DNA of 33,551 nt from CAYNWK01 sp964400875 (GTDB taxonomy: Bacteria; Chloroflexota; Anaerolineae; Anaerolineales; UBA4823), in assembly GCA_964400875.1 (NCBI GenBank), contig CAYNWK010000036.1, positions 1-33,551 on the forward strand. Direction: 5' to 3'. Below the pieces are notes generated by a model. The model had not been told where the DNA came from. It worked only from the letters and a program-made list of their open reading frames with translations, and ran no database searches. Shown here piece by piece: positions 23,904-33,374 of this stretch. The translations under genes and the position numbers were made by a program. The first letter of the stretch is position 1. Every line of letters begins with the position of its first letter.

Positions 23904-26027
23904 CTATTGCTGGCTGATGTCATGCATGAGAGAGAGATGCAAGCCGGGCAGGATGTTCGCCACCGCCCGGAATTCGACGACAACATTCCGGCTGTCTTTG
24001 CGTTTGAGCTCGTACTCCCCGCTCAATTCGCCTGAAGCCTGGAAGCGAGTCCAGGTTTCCCGGCCGGCTTTCAGGTTCGCGCCGGGGGTAAGGTCCCAGA
24101 CGCTCAGGCCCAGCAACTCTTCCCGGCTGTAGCCAGTCAGCTGGCTGGCCGCCGGGTTCACTTCCACGTAGCGCCCTTCGTCGTCAGCCAGCAAGATGGC
24201 GTCCAGGGTGTTGTCGAATAATGCCTGCAGGCGTCGTTGGCTGGCTTCCAGTTCCTTTTCGGCCTGTCGCCGCTCGGTGATATCCAGCGCTGCGCCAAGC
24301 ACTCCGTAAACCTCACCCTTTTCGTTTCGCAGGGGAACTTTATGGGACAGCAAGTGGCGCAACCCGGTCGGCGATAGGAACTGTTCCTCGAAGATCCGGT
24401 GCTCCCCGCTTTCGATGACTTCCCGATCGTTCGACTGCAATTGCTCGGCGATCTCCCTGGGCTGCAGGTCGAGGTCGGTCTTGCCGACCGGGTTGCCCGC
24501 AGTGTAAACAAGATTGGCGTCGTTGCTGCTCAGGTAGCGCCCGTGGCGGTCCTTGGTGAAGATGCCGACGGGCGCCAGCTGGAAGAGCGTGCGGAAGCGT
24601 TCTTCGCTGGCGCGCAGCGCTTGCTCTTTGCGTTTGAGCTCGGTGACATCTTCGAAGGTGACGTAGACCTGGTAAGGTTGGCGCTCGCCCGGGAGGAACT
24701 GAGGTACGGCGTGGATTTTGATCCAGCTGTAGTCAGCTCTTTCCGGGTTCAAAATACCCATGACCACATCGCGAATCTCCCGGCCCGTCTCCAGCGCCAC
24801 CATGCTGGGCATCGATTCGCCCGGAAAAGGCGTGCCGTCCTCGTAGATCGCCCCCCAGCTCGGATCCAGGGAGCTACGGCCCAGCATCTGGGAAAGCGGC
24901 ACACCGAGGATGCGCTCGGCCGCCGGGTTGGCGGCGGTGATCCGCCCGGATTTGTCCAGGTAGATCACCCCCTGGGCCATGGTTTCAATCAGGGCGCGGT
25001 TGTTCTCCTCGGAGCGGCGTAAAGCGTCCTCGGCCTGTTTGCGAGTGGTTATATCGCGCACCACGTTGACCAGGCCTTCGGGAGATCTGCCATTGCTGGA
25101 GAGCGGCGTAACCGTATGTTCGGTATGGATCACGCGGCCATCTTTATGACGCATCAGGCATTCGGTTTCGAATTTCCCGTTGGCGGCTAAAGCGCGGTTG
25201 CCTTCCTGGGTGAATTGGGTGTAAGAATCCCGGTTAAGGTGCAGGCGCAGCGTAGACTGGTCGATCAGTTCGTCCGGCGTGTAGCCGAAGATCTCTTCGA
25301 CGGCCTGATTGCAAGTCAGGATGGTGCGGGTGTCGGGATCCACGACAAGCACTACCTCATTCAAGCTGGAGAAGGTCTTCTCCAGCAGGGACTTGGTCTC
25401 GATCAATTCGGCTTCGCGTTGTTTTTGGATGGTGATGTCGGTGATCACGCTGAAGCTGCCTAAAAATTCACCGCGCTCGTCCAGGATGATGCGCGGCGAA
25501 AAATGCGCGTGCACCTGATCGCCGTCCTTTCTGGTCAGGGTCAACTCGAAGGGTTCTGCGATCCCGCTTTGGCGTTTCTCCCACTCCCGCGCGGCGGTCG
25601 CCCGGTTTTTTTTATCCATCAGCATATCGACGGGTTCTTCAAGCAGCTCACCCTCAGTGTAACCGAGCATATCGCAGTAACGCTGGTTGACGAAAGTATG
25701 CCGGCCGGCCTTGTTGCGAATAGCTAAACCTTCGCTCATCGTTTCCACCAACATGCGGAAGAGTTCATCGCTCTGGTGCAGGGCCAGTTCAGTGCGTAGG
25801 CGCGCCTCTCGCTCTTGAACGGTGTGCTCCTGCATGATCTCGTACTGGCGCAAAGCCAAATAGGAGGCCACTGTAGTCATCAACGTAGCGAAGAGCACGG
25901 TTGCCGCATCAGCTTGCCAGGGGCTGGTGCCAGGATAAAACCTTTCTACAACGGATTGGAAAACGCTCAAACTGACCATGGTGATCAGCGCCGTGAGGCT
26001 GACACGACTGAGGATGAAACGAGACAT
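23904..26027 (-). CDS. Membrane protein with five PAS domains and no output domain
   Basis: This 707-residue protein has two hydrophobic helices at the N-terminus (about 10-25 and 40-60). Five PAS/PAC units follow, each closed by a recognisable linker: VITDITIQKQRE (about 210), VVRDITTRKQAE (about 335), TFEDVTELKRKE (about 470), AALDITERRQAE (about 590) and finally LMHDISQQ at the stop. Proteins of this style normally continue into histidine kinase or GGDEF domains, but here the stop follows the fifth PAS domain directly and the downstream frame shows no kinase. It may be a sensor adaptor or a truncated kinase. AAGGGGA precedes the ATG. Confidence 0.85.
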   Translation of the reverse strand: MSRFILSRVSLTALITMVSLSVFQSVVERFYPGTSPWQADAATVLFATLMTTVASYLALRQYEIMQEHTVQEREARLRTELALHQSDELFRMLVETMSEGLAIRNKAGRHTFVNQRYCDMLGYTEGELLEEPVDMLMDKKNRATAAREWEKRQSGIAEPFELTLTRKDGDQVHAHFSPRIILDERGEFLGSFSVITDITIQKQREAELIETKSLLEKTFSSLNEVVLVVDPDTRTILTCNQAVEEIFGYTPDELIDQSTLRLHLNRDSYTQFTQEGNRALAANGKFETECLMRHKDGRVIHTEHTVTPLSSNGRSPEGLVNVVRDITTRKQAEDALRRSEENNRALIETMAQGVIYLDKSGRITAANPAAERILGVPLSQMLGRSSLDPSWGAIYEDGTPFPGESMPSMVALETGREIRDVVMGILNPERADYSWIKIHAVPQFLPGERQPYQVYVTFEDVTELKRKEQALRASEERFRTLFQLAPVGIFTKDRHGRYLSSNDANLVYTAGNPVGKTDLDLQPREIAEQLQSNDREVIESGEHRIFEEQFLSPTGLRHLLSHKVPLRNEKGEVYGVLGAALDITERRQAEKELEASQRRLQALFDNTLDAILLADDEGRYVEVNPAASQLTGYSREELLGLSVWDLTPGANLKAGRETWTRFQASGELSGEYELKRKDSRNVVVEFRAVANILPGLHLSLMHDISQQ

Positions 26028-26071
26028 AGACGTTCCCCTTACAAGAACATAGAATGCGGTGATAACATGAA

Positions 26072-26104
26072 GGGGTAGGCGTAGAGGACGCGAGTGCCTA
26101 CCCC
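26072..26104. repeat. Palindromic hairpin upstream of the PAS protein
   Basis: A perfect 9-bp stem GGGGTAGGC/GCCTACCCC has a 15-base loop and lies 45 bases before the PAS gene start. A second small hairpin GGGTGTT/AACACCC lies at 26189-26207. Neither has a clear T-tract. Confidence 0.55.
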
Positions 26105-26264
26105 CCGGGTTTCACGAAGTTCGATATTTGATTTTACATAGATTTACCGTTATCAGGCAAGCTCTAATTCCTTGGACTTACCCACTGGGGGTGTTTTGAC
26201 AACACCCTCAGTTCCCCGCGAACTGGGCAACTTCAAAATCAGGAAGGTGGTGTAAAATGCCGCT

Positions 26265-27038
26265 ATGGGATCCGATCGCATCTCCGCTGCCCTTACCGGT
26301 TTGCCCATCGGGGGGCTGCGGTACTTCGACAGCCTGGGTTCGACTAACGACGAAGCCGCCCACTGGGCAGCCAACCGCGCCCCGGACCTGGCCCTGGTGG
26401 TGGCCGATGAGCAAACCACGGGGCGCGGCCGGCTGGGCCGGCGCTGGTATACGCCGCCAGGCGCCGCGCTGGCTTTTAGCCTGGTGCTGCGGCCGGAAGA
26501 GCGTGCTGAGCAGGCAGTCCCCTTGTTGACCGCGCTGGGCGCGCTGGGGGTGAGCGACGCTCTGCAAGAGCTGGGTCTGCCAGCGCTGATCAAATGGCCC
26601 AACGATGTCCTGGTCCGTGGGAGAAAACTGGCCGGGGTGCTGGTTGAAACGGACTGGCAGGGCGATGAATGGCGCGCGGCCATATTGGGGGTTGGCATCA
26701 ACGTTGCACCCCCTTCCGTACCGGACGACTCCCCGGAGGCATTTCCGGCGACCTGCGTCGAGGCAGAGTTGGGCGGCGCGATAGACCGGTGGGCGCTGCT
26801 CAGGTCTACCCTGGCGGCGGTGATGCGCTGGCGAGCGCACCTCGCTGCGCCTGAGTTTATAACAGCCTGGGAGCAACGGCTGGCTTTTCGAGGGGCATGG
26901 GTACAGGTCGGCGGCGCGGAGGCGCCTCCCATTGAGGAAGGCCAGGTAATCGGTTTAAACCCGGACGGCGCCCTGCAGTTGCGGGCCCGCGATGGCCGGC
27001 TGGTCGCCTTGCAAGTGGGCGACGTGCGCCTGCGCTGA
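26265..27038 (+). CDS. birA: Biotin-[acetyl-CoA-carboxylase] ligase
   Basis: This 257-residue enzyme activates biotin to biotinyl-AMP and attaches it to the carboxyl carrier protein of biotin enzymes. Signatures: LGSTNDEAAHWA, the biotin-loop EQTTGRGRLGRRWYTP, KWPNDVLVRGRKLAGVL and GVGINV. There is no N-terminal DNA-binding helix-turn-helix, so it is a class I ligase without repressor function. The ATG at 26265 has TAAAAT exactly 6 bases upstream. A ribosome-like GGAAGG suits a different ATG 8 bases earlier, in a frame that does not encode the protein. Confidence 0.94.
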   Translation: MGSDRISAALTGLPIGGLRYFDSLGSTNDEAAHWAANRAPDLALVVADEQTTGRGRLGRRWYTPPGAALAFSLVLRPEERAEQAVPLLTALGALGVSDALQELGLPALIKWPNDVLVRGRKLAGVLVETDWQGDEWRAAILGVGINVAPPSVPDDSPEAFPATCVEAELGGAIDRWALLRSTLAAVMRWRAHLAAPEFITAWEQRLAFRGAWVQVGGAEAPPIEEGQVIGLNPDGALQLRARDGRLVALQVGDVRLR

Positions 27039-27155
27039 CCGCCGCCGTCTGGTAGACAATCACATTAGGCCGAGTTCCCGCTGTCAGAAGGGGTAATTGG
27101 GGGTATGCTGGTGGGGCCGGGAAGCGTGATAGAATCTGACCGGTTCGTGGAAGCA

Positions 27156-27197
27156 GTGTGGTGAGGTCGGGCAGGCTGCGCCGCCCAACCACACCTC
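27156..27197. repeat. Palindromic hairpin between birA and small membrane gene
   Basis: Imperfect arms GGTCGGGCAGGC/GCCGCCCAACC around TGC, with outer GTGTGGT/ACCACAC pairing. The core GGGCAGGC is shared with the hairpin in the metK leader, which suggests a dispersed palindrome family. Confidence 0.5.
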
Positions 27198-27222
27198 AAC
27201 AGAAGCATTGAGGAAGGGAATT

Positions 27223-27456
27223 ATGTTCGACGACCTACGTGAACAGGCAGACTCGCCGTTTGCTGACGATGAGCCCTATTATGATTTCGAGGAAGACGAA
27301 GAACTAGTTCTACCTCCTCGCCAGCCGGAAGAGCGCATTCTGGGAATGACAGCTGCTCAGCGTCTGGTCATCGCCGCCATGGTGCTGATGATGACCTGTT
27401 TGCTGAGCGTCTTCTGCCTGATGATCGCCGGAAAGATCGCTCTGCCTCTTCCCTGA
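27223..27456 (+). CDS. Small single-pass membrane protein
   Basis: The function of this 77-residue protein is not recognised. The N-terminal 35 residues are very acidic (DDLREQADSPFADDEPYYDF), followed by PPRQPEERILGMT and one strong hydrophobic helix (about 50-70, LVIAAMVLMMTCLLSVFCLMI). GAGGAAGGG precedes the ATG, which supports real translation; a TTG 15 bases earlier overlaps the ribosome site. It converges with gyrA with 10 bases between the ends. Confidence 0.65.
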   Translation: MFDDLREQADSPFADDEPYYDFEEDEELVLPPRQPEERILGMTAAQRLVIAAMVLMMTCLLSVFCLMIAGKIALPLP

Positions 27457-27466
27457 CCTCAGGCGG

Positions 27467-29989
27467 CTATTCGCTCTTCCCCACCTCGCCGTCCCCTTCT
27501 CCGGGCTGGTCGCCGTCTTTTTCATCTTCGCCGACGCCCACCCGTTGTAAGATCTCTTCCGAGATGCGCGCCAGCGAAGCGACTGAATCGCCGGCTTGTA
27601 AATCCATCACGTGCACGCCGCGCGTGGCCCGGCCGGCCTGGCTGATATTTTTCACTTTGGTGCGAATGACCACCCCGTTGCTGGAGATGATCGTCAGGTC
27701 GTCGGCCTCCTGAACCACTTTCGCAGCGGCGATATTCCCAATCGATTTCAAGGCATGCTTGTCGATGGTCAGCACCCCTTGCGTGGCGCGCCCTTTGGGT
27801 ACGTACTCGCTGAGCGGGGTGCGTTTGCCGATCCCTTTGGTGGTGACGACCAGTAAATCGGCGCCCGGTTCGACCACCTCCATGGTGGTCACGCGATCGC
27901 CTCGCGCCAGCCGGATGCCGATTACGCCGGCCGCCTGGCGGCCTACCGGGCGGATGGTGTCCTCGGCGAAGCGCAGCGCCTTGCCTTTTTCGGTTACCAC
28001 GACGATATCTTCGTTGCCGTGGGTCAGGCGCACCCAGCCGAGCTCGTCATCGTCGTCCAAGTTGATGGCGATTAATCCAGAGGGGCGCACGGAGGCGAAC
28101 TCAGAGAGCACCACCCGTTTGGCACGCCCTTTGCGGGTCACCATGGTGCAGTATTCGGCGGCTTCGAAATCCGGGACGGCTACCGTCGCGGTGATGGTCT
28201 CATCCGGGTCCATCGACAACACGTTGACGATGGGCACACCGCGCGCTGTGCGATCGGCGTCCGGGATCTGGTAAGTGCGCTCCGAATAGACTTTGCCGCG
28301 GTCTGAGAAAAACAGGATGGTATCCAGCGTGCGCGCCGGGAAGAGCATGACCACTTCGTCCTCATCCTTGGTGGTATGACCGGTTACCCCGCGACCGCCG
28401 CGCCGCTGGGCGCGGAAGGTCTGGGCAGCCACCCGCTTGATATATCCCCGCTGGGTGATGCTGACCAGCACTCCCTCGTCAGCGACCAGGTCTTCTTCGC
28501 TGAACTCGTCGCTGGCGTCCGGCGCAATGCGTGTGCGGCGTTCGTCGCCGTATTTTTCGGCGATATCGTTGAGATCTTCCCGGATCAATCCAAGGACCTT
28601 ATTCGGGCTGGCTAACAGGTCTTCCAAATACGCAATGCGCTCCAGCGTCTGGCGCTGCTCATCTTCGATCTTCTGCCGTTCCAGGGCCGCCAGGCGGCGC
28701 AGCTGCATGTCCAGGATAGCCTGCGCCTGGAGGTCGGAGAGGTTAAAGCGCGCCATCAGCCGCTCCTTGGCAACGTCAGCGTCGGGCGATTGGCGGATGG
28801 TCTGGATGATATCGTCCAGGTTAGCCAGCGCGATCAGCAGGCCTTCCAGGATGTGGGCGCGGGCGCGGGCTTTCTCCAGCTGGAATTCCGTGCGGCGGTT
28901 GATCACCTCCACCCGGTGCTCGATGTAGATCTGCAGGGCGCGCTTGATTGAGAGCAAGCGCGGCTCCCCCTCTACCAGAGCCAGCATCTGAGCGCCGAAG
29001 GTGGATTGCAAGGGCGTGTACTTGTACAGCTGGTTGAGCACTTTGCGCGGTTGGGCGGAGCGCTTGAGTTCCACGATGATGCTCATCCCCCGGCGGTCGG
29101 ATTCGTCGCGCAGGTCCGAAACATCGTCTAATTTGCCGCTGCGCGCCAGGTCGGCGATGCGCTCCAGCAGGGTTGTTTTGTTGAGCTGGTAAGGGATCTC
29201 GGTGATCACGATGCGGTAGCGGCCTTTGCCCATCTCTTCGATGTGCGCCAGGCCGCGCAGCACGATGCGCCCGCGCCCGGTGCTGTAGGCCATGCGGATG
29301 CCCTCATCGCCGACGATGATCCCGCCGGTGGGGAAGTCCGGCCCGGGGATGAAAGCAAGCAGATCTTCGATGGTGACGTCGTCGATGTTGTCGTACTTGT
29401 CGATCATGTAGTTGATCGCCGTGACCAGCTCCCGCAGGTTGTGGGAGGGGATGTTGGTCGCCATGCCTACAGCGATGCCGGCCGATCCATTGAGCAGCAG
29501 GTTCGGCAAACGGGCGGGCAAAACCACCGGTTCCTGCAGGGACCCGTCGAAGTTGTCGGAAAAATCAACCGTGTTCTGCTCGATGTCAGTGAGCATCTCC
29601 TCGGCCATGCGGTTCAGGCGGGCTTCGGTGTAGCGCATGGCTGCCGGGGAGTCGCCATCGATGGAGCCGAAATTCCCCTGGCCGTCCACTAGCAGGTAGC
29701 GCATGGAAAAATCTTGCGCCATGCGCGCCATTGAATCATAAACGGCGACGTCTCCGTGCGGGTGGTACTTGCCCAGCACTTCGCCGACGATACGGGCCGA
29801 TTTGCGGTATGGGGTGTTCGAACGGATGCCCATGTCGTGCATAGCGTACAAGATGCGCCGGTGGACGGGTTTGAGGCCGTCGCGCGCATCGGGCAAGGCC
29901 CGCGAAACGATCACGCTCATGGCGTAATCCAGGTACGCGGCGCGCATTTGATCGTCGATATCTACCTGTTGAACTGTTCCAATTTCCAT
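27467..29989 (-). CDS. gyrA: DNA gyrase subunit A
   Basis: This 840-residue cleavage subunit of gyrase has catalytic Y120 in AAMRYTEARL, the breakage-reunion core (30-520) and a C-terminal beta-pinwheel (about 540-825) with the GyrA box QRRGGRG, which separates gyrase from topoisomerase IV. With GyrB it introduces negative supercoils using ATP. At the quinolone pocket the sequence reads HPHGDVAVYD: the position equal to E. coli Ser83 is valine (V81) and the Asp87 equivalent (D85) is kept. The tail after 825 is acidic. gyrB is not in the window. Confidence 0.96.
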   Translation of the reverse strand: MEIGTVQQVDIDDQMRAAYLDYAMSVIVSRALPDARDGLKPVHRRILYAMHDMGIRSNTPYRKSARIVGEVLGKYHPHGDVAVYDSMARMAQDFSMRYLLVDGQGNFGSIDGDSPAAMRYTEARLNRMAEEMLTDIEQNTVDFSDNFDGSLQEPVVLPARLPNLLLNGSAGIAVGMATNIPSHNLRELVTAINYMIDKYDNIDDVTIEDLLAFIPGPDFPTGGIIVGDEGIRMAYSTGRGRIVLRGLAHIEEMGKGRYRIVITEIPYQLNKTTLLERIADLARSGKLDDVSDLRDESDRRGMSIIVELKRSAQPRKVLNQLYKYTPLQSTFGAQMLALVEGEPRLLSIKRALQIYIEHRVEVINRRTEFQLEKARARAHILEGLLIALANLDDIIQTIRQSPDADVAKERLMARFNLSDLQAQAILDMQLRRLAALERQKIEDEQRQTLERIAYLEDLLASPNKVLGLIREDLNDIAEKYGDERRTRIAPDASDEFSEEDLVADEGVLVSITQRGYIKRVAAQTFRAQRRGGRGVTGHTTKDEDEVVMLFPARTLDTILFFSDRGKVYSERTYQIPDADRTARGVPIVNVLSMDPDETITATVAVPDFEAAEYCTMVTRKGRAKRVVLSEFASVRPSGLIAINLDDDDELGWVRLTHGNEDIVVVTEKGKALRFAEDTIRPVGRQAAGVIGIRLARGDRVTTMEVVEPGADLLVVTTKGIGKRTPLSEYVPKGRATQGVLTIDKHALKSIGNIAAAKVVQEADDLTIISSNGVVIRTKVKNISQAGRATRGVHVMDLQAGDSVASLARISEEILQRVGVGEDEKDGDQPGEGDGEVGKSE

Positions 29990-30225
29990 ATAATAGTAAG
30001 CATCCTCGTCGAGATCGAAGGGCTGCTCAGGACCCCGATCGGTTCATTTTTTGGTGGGTTGATTTCCGGGAAAATTTGAGGAAAATCAACGTTTAATTAT
30101 ACCGCGCGCAGGCTGAATGAGCGCATTTTATCGAGAGAGGATCGCTTCGAAGAGCCTGAAAAGGAGGGTTTTTGACCACCGGAGCGGGTCAAAAACCTCT
30201 AAGCAAGCCGCCGTATATACAAAGA

Positions 30226-30468
30226 ATGATGAACCAGCTGCTGATCGAGCAGGTGAAATTGCTGGTCGCCCGGCTGGAAAGGCTGTCGGCCGATTCGCTC
30301 TGGGCGCACCGTTCGAGCGGCGCGCGCGGAGAGCTGCTGCGCTGGCTGGCGCGCCTGGAAGCCGCCGGATCATCCGATGCGCTCAACCACGAAGAGCGGG
30401 CCCGGCTGGAAGCCGTAATCCGCCACGGCTATTGGCTGCTCGAGAGAGCAGCAAGAGAGCTGCTCTGA
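30226..30468 (+). CDS. Small helical protein of unknown function
   Basis: This protein of about 80 residues (MMNQLLIEQVKLLVARLERL at the start) is predicted all-helical, with charged amphipathic repeats ending WLLERAARELL. No family is recognised. The frame opens with TTG at 30172, but the ATG pair at 30226 is preferred: TATATA lies exactly 6 bases before it, suggesting a leaderless start. It stands between divergent gyrA and the FHA-hydrolase gene. Coding status is plausible but modest. Confidence 0.5.
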   Translation: MMNQLLIEQVKLLVARLERLSADSLWAHRSSGARGELLRWLARLEAAGSSDALNHEERARLEAVIRHGYWLLERAARELL

Positions 30469-30524
30469 TCGTTCGACTATCGGACCAATACCTGGCAGGC
30501 TCTCTGCGTGAGAATCTGGTTCCG

Positions 30525-30536
30525 GTTTGTTATAAT
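30525..30536 (+). promoter_or_regulatory. Extended -10 promoter of the FHA-hydrolase gene
   Basis: TGT directly before TATAAT (30531-30536) makes an extended -10 element; no good -35 box is seen. It lies about 77 bases before the ATG. Confidence 0.5.
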
Positions 30537-30612
30537 TTTACGAACGCTGGTAAGCCTGCTTTCCAGGCGAATTGCATAACGTCTAACCCCATCACTGTAA
30601 AGGGAAGAGCGC

Positions 30613-32301
30613 ATGACCGAAACTTACGGAAAACTAACCCTTACGCTGCCCGGCGGCGTCGAGCAGGAGTTCACTTTGGAGAAAGCCAACATCACGCTGG
30701 GGCGGGCTTTGACCAACGATATCGTCCTGCCCGATCCGCGCGTGTCCCGGGAGCACGCCCGCCTGGAATGCGGTGCAGAGGGGTGCAGCCTGGTCGATTT
30801 AGGTTCGGCGAACAAGACCCGGGTCAATGGCGTGATCGTCGAGCGCACCCAGCTGGCTCCCGGCGACCTGATCGCTATGGGGGAAAGCAACCTGCAGTTT
30901 ACCCTCACGCCGGTCCGGGAGGAGCCGGCAATGACGTTGATCGATACGGAAGATGCCCTGGACGCCACGCTGGCGGAGATGACTCTATCGGTGGCGCTGA
31001 ACGACACCGATACGCCGCGCCTGGCGGTGCACACCCCCCAGGGGACCTGGGAACTGCCTTTTACCGGCGAGGTGGTCTCCATCGGGCGGCACAGCTCCAA
31101 TGACGTCGTTATCGATCACCCCAAAGTCTCCCGCGAGCACGCCCGCATCGAGCGCACCGACGGCGATGATTTCATCTTGCAAGACTTGAACAGCACCAAC
31201 GGAACCTGGGTGCGCGGCGATCGCGTTGACCGGGTCGCGCTCCAGGACGGCGATCTGGTGAAGATCGGCGACGCCCAGCTGGTCTTCAAGCGCGGCTTCA
31301 CCAGCGCGGATATGACCCTCCTGGACGGTGATTTGAAAAAACTCTCAGCTCACCGCCCGGTGGTCTTCGTCCCCGGTTTGATGGGTTCCGAGCTGTGGTT
31401 GGGCGATGAGCGCGTATGGCCGAACATCAAACTCATGATCAAAAACCCAGAGATCTTCCGCCTGCCGGCAGAAGTGCCACTGGAGCCGCGGGGCGTGATG
31501 AATGAAATCGTCATCGTTCCCAACCTGGTCAAAATCGAACAGTGCAACCGCCTAGGTGATTACCTAGTCGAAGAACTCGGCTACCAGCGTGAGGTGGATT
31601 ACCTCGAATTCGCCTACGATTGGCGCTATGATGTACGCCGAGCCGCCCGCAAACTGGCGGAGGCGATCGATAATTGGGGGGTCAGCTTGCCGATCACGCT
31701 CATCGGTTACAGCTTAGGCACTCTCGTGAGCCGGTATTACGTGGAGCACTACGGCGGCAAGAGCAAGGTCGAACGGCTGATCTTGCTGGGCGGCCCGCAT
31801 CATGGCGTACCCAAGGCCGCCACCAGCCTGCTGCTCGGGCCTAAGATCCTGCCCTTTGGGATGATGGGGGAAAGATTGCGAGATGTCGTCGCCACCTTTG
31901 AATCCAACTACCAGATTTTGCCCACTTACCCGTGTATCTTCGACCAACATGGCCAGGAAATCAACATCCTGGAGGACGAATCGTGGATCGCGGATGATCA
32001 GCGCCCGCTGCTGCGCACCGGGCGGGAATTTCGCCGCGAGCTGGGCACCCATTCAAGTGTGCCGGCGATCTCCGTTTTCGGTTACGGCTTGAAGACCATT
32101 ACGAAACTAAACGTGCAGCGTGACGGTCAAGGCCAATGGACCAACGTGGATTATGAAACCTCAGCAGGCGGCGACTACACCGTGCCCGAACTTAGCGCTG
32201 TGCTGGAGGGCACCGAGATCCACCCCGTAAAGCAATATCATAGCGCGCTGTACGTGGACAAAGACGTCAAGATGCGATTAAAGCATGAGCTGACTCGTTA
32301 G
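30613..32301 (+). CDS. Two FHA domains fused to LCAT-like alpha/beta hydrolase
   Basis: This 562-residue protein has FHA domain 1 (about 8-98, ITLGRALTNDIVLPD, VSREHARLE) and FHA domain 2 (about 135-228, VSIGRHSSNDVVID, VSREHARIE, NSTNGTWV), both with the phosphothreonine-binding residues. From 248 on it is a hydrolase related to lecithin:cholesterol acyltransferase/PGAP1-type lipases: PVVFVPGLMGSELW, nucleophile S367 in GYSLG, probable acid D521 (GGDYTVPE) and H543 (QYHSALY). No signal peptide is seen, so it acts in the cytoplasm. The linkers after each FHA domain contain MTLID and MTLLD, possible phosphothreonine sites. AGGGAAG precedes the ATG. The substrate, probably a lipid ester, is unknown. 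Confidence 0.9.
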   Translation: MTETYGKLTLTLPGGVEQEFTLEKANITLGRALTNDIVLPDPRVSREHARLECGAEGCSLVDLGSANKTRVNGVIVERTQLAPGDLIAMGESNLQFTLTPVREEPAMTLIDTEDALDATLAEMTLSVALNDTDTPRLAVHTPQGTWELPFTGEVVSIGRHSSNDVVIDHPKVSREHARIERTDGDDFILQDLNSTNGTWVRGDRVDRVALQDGDLVKIGDAQLVFKRGFTSADMTLLDGDLKKLSAHRPVVFVPGLMGSELWLGDERVWPNIKLMIKNPEIFRLPAEVPLEPRGVMNEIVIVPNLVKIEQCNRLGDYLVEELGYQREVDYLEFAYDWRYDVRRAARKLAEAIDNWGVSLPITLIGYSLGTLVSRYYVEHYGGKSKVERLILLGGPHHGVPKAATSLLLGPKILPFGMMGERLRDVVATFESNYQILPTYPCIFDQHGQEINILEDESWIADDQRPLLRTGREFRRELGTHSSVPAISVFGYGLKTITKLNVQRDGQGQWTNVDYETSAGGDYTVPELSAVLEGTEIHPVKQYHSALYVDKDVKMRLKHELTR

Positions 32302-32348
32302 AAAATGGAATCCTGACCCCATCAGCAACGTTGAGGGAAGCAAAAAAA

Positions 32349-33266
32349 ATGGATAGCGATCAATGGCAGCTGGACGACACGCAGTCACTCAATGCATTGA
32401 TGGATAACATTGCGGACAGCATTTATTTCAAAGACCGCAAGTGCCGTTTGAAGCGCGTCAGCCGCAAAATGGCGTTAGACCTGGGATACGATGATCCAGC
32501 CGAGATCGTCGGAAAAACGGATCGGGAATTATTCGGGGATGAGTTTGGCAGCAAGACCATGATCGACGACCTGCATGTGATGGAAACCGGCGAGCCAATT
32601 ATCGGGCTTGTGGAGGGCCGCTCGTTGCCAGATGGGGAGACCAATTGGACCTCCACGACGAAGTTGCCAATCATGGACAGCCATGGGGAGGTGATTGGGC
32701 TGCTCGGGATCACCCGCGAGATCAACGAGCTGAAGCGTGCCGAGATCAACTTGCAGTACCTGGCCACTCACGACATCCTGACCTCACTGCCCAACCGGTA
32801 TTTGCTTTCCGACCGCATGCAACAGGCCATCCGGCGCGCCAAGCGCATGAACTCCATATTCGCAGTCTTATACGTCGATCTGGATGGTTTCAAGAATGTC
32901 AACGATCGCTACGGGCACGATGCCGGTGACGAGGTGCTAAAACAGGTTGCTAAGCGCTTGAATGAGGCCGTGCGCGGATCGGATACCGTTGCTCGCCTGG
33001 GCGGCGACGAGTTTGTGGTGATACTCGATGCAATCGAGAAAGCGTCTGACTCCATGCTGGTTGCGCAGAAAATCAACACAAAAGTGTCCGAGGAAATCCG
33101 TTTCACCGCAGGCCGTGTCAAAGTCACCGCTTCGATCGGGATCGGCATCTATCCAGACCACGGCTCGGAGGCTGCAACGCTCTTGTGGGCGGCTGATCAG
33201 GCGATGTACCAAGCCAAAAGGAAGAATAACGTTTGTATGATCTTTTCCCCACCAAAACGGCCTTAG
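32349..33266 (+). CDS. PAS-GGDEF diguanylate cyclase
   Basis: This protein of about 305 residues makes the second messenger c-di-GMP from two GTP. A PAS domain (about 12-135, LNALMDNIADSIYFKDR, then GITREINELKRAE) precedes the GGDEF domain (about 140-300) with YVDLDGFKNVND and an intact RLGGDEFVVIL active site. RGSD five residues before GGDEF is the inhibitory I-site, so product feedback is expected. GAGGGAAG precedes the ATG at 32349; the TTG at 32331 overlaps that site. It is 47 bases after the FHA-hydrolase gene on the same strand and followed by a strong terminator. Confidence 0.94.
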   Translation: MDSDQWQLDDTQSLNALMDNIADSIYFKDRKCRLKRVSRKMALDLGYDDPAEIVGKTDRELFGDEFGSKTMIDDLHVMETGEPIIGLVEGRSLPDGETNWTSTTKLPIMDSHGEVIGLLGITREINELKRAEINLQYLATHDILTSLPNRYLLSDRMQQAIRRAKRMNSIFAVLYVDLDGFKNVNDRYGHDAGDEVLKQVAKRLNEAVRGSDTVARLGGDEFVVILDAIEKASDSMLVAQKINTKVSEEIRFTAGRVKVTASIGIGIYPDHGSEAATLLWAADQAMYQAKRKNNVCMIFSPPKRP

Positions 33267-33285
33267 AGCTCATCCGGCGAATGAT

Positions 33286-33322
33286 AACTCGGGCTGACCT
33301 AACTATCCGGTCAGCCCGAGTT
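33286..33322. terminator. Bidirectional terminator
   Basis: A perfect 14-bp stem (33286-33299 with 33309-33322) has a 9-base loop and is flanked by AT-rich sequence. It separates the converging diguanylate cyclase and glutamate synthase-like genes. Confidence 0.85.
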
Positions 33323-33374
33323 AATATTAATAGAAGTTACGTAGTTTGCCGGTGAAGTGGGGGCGATCGCTACT

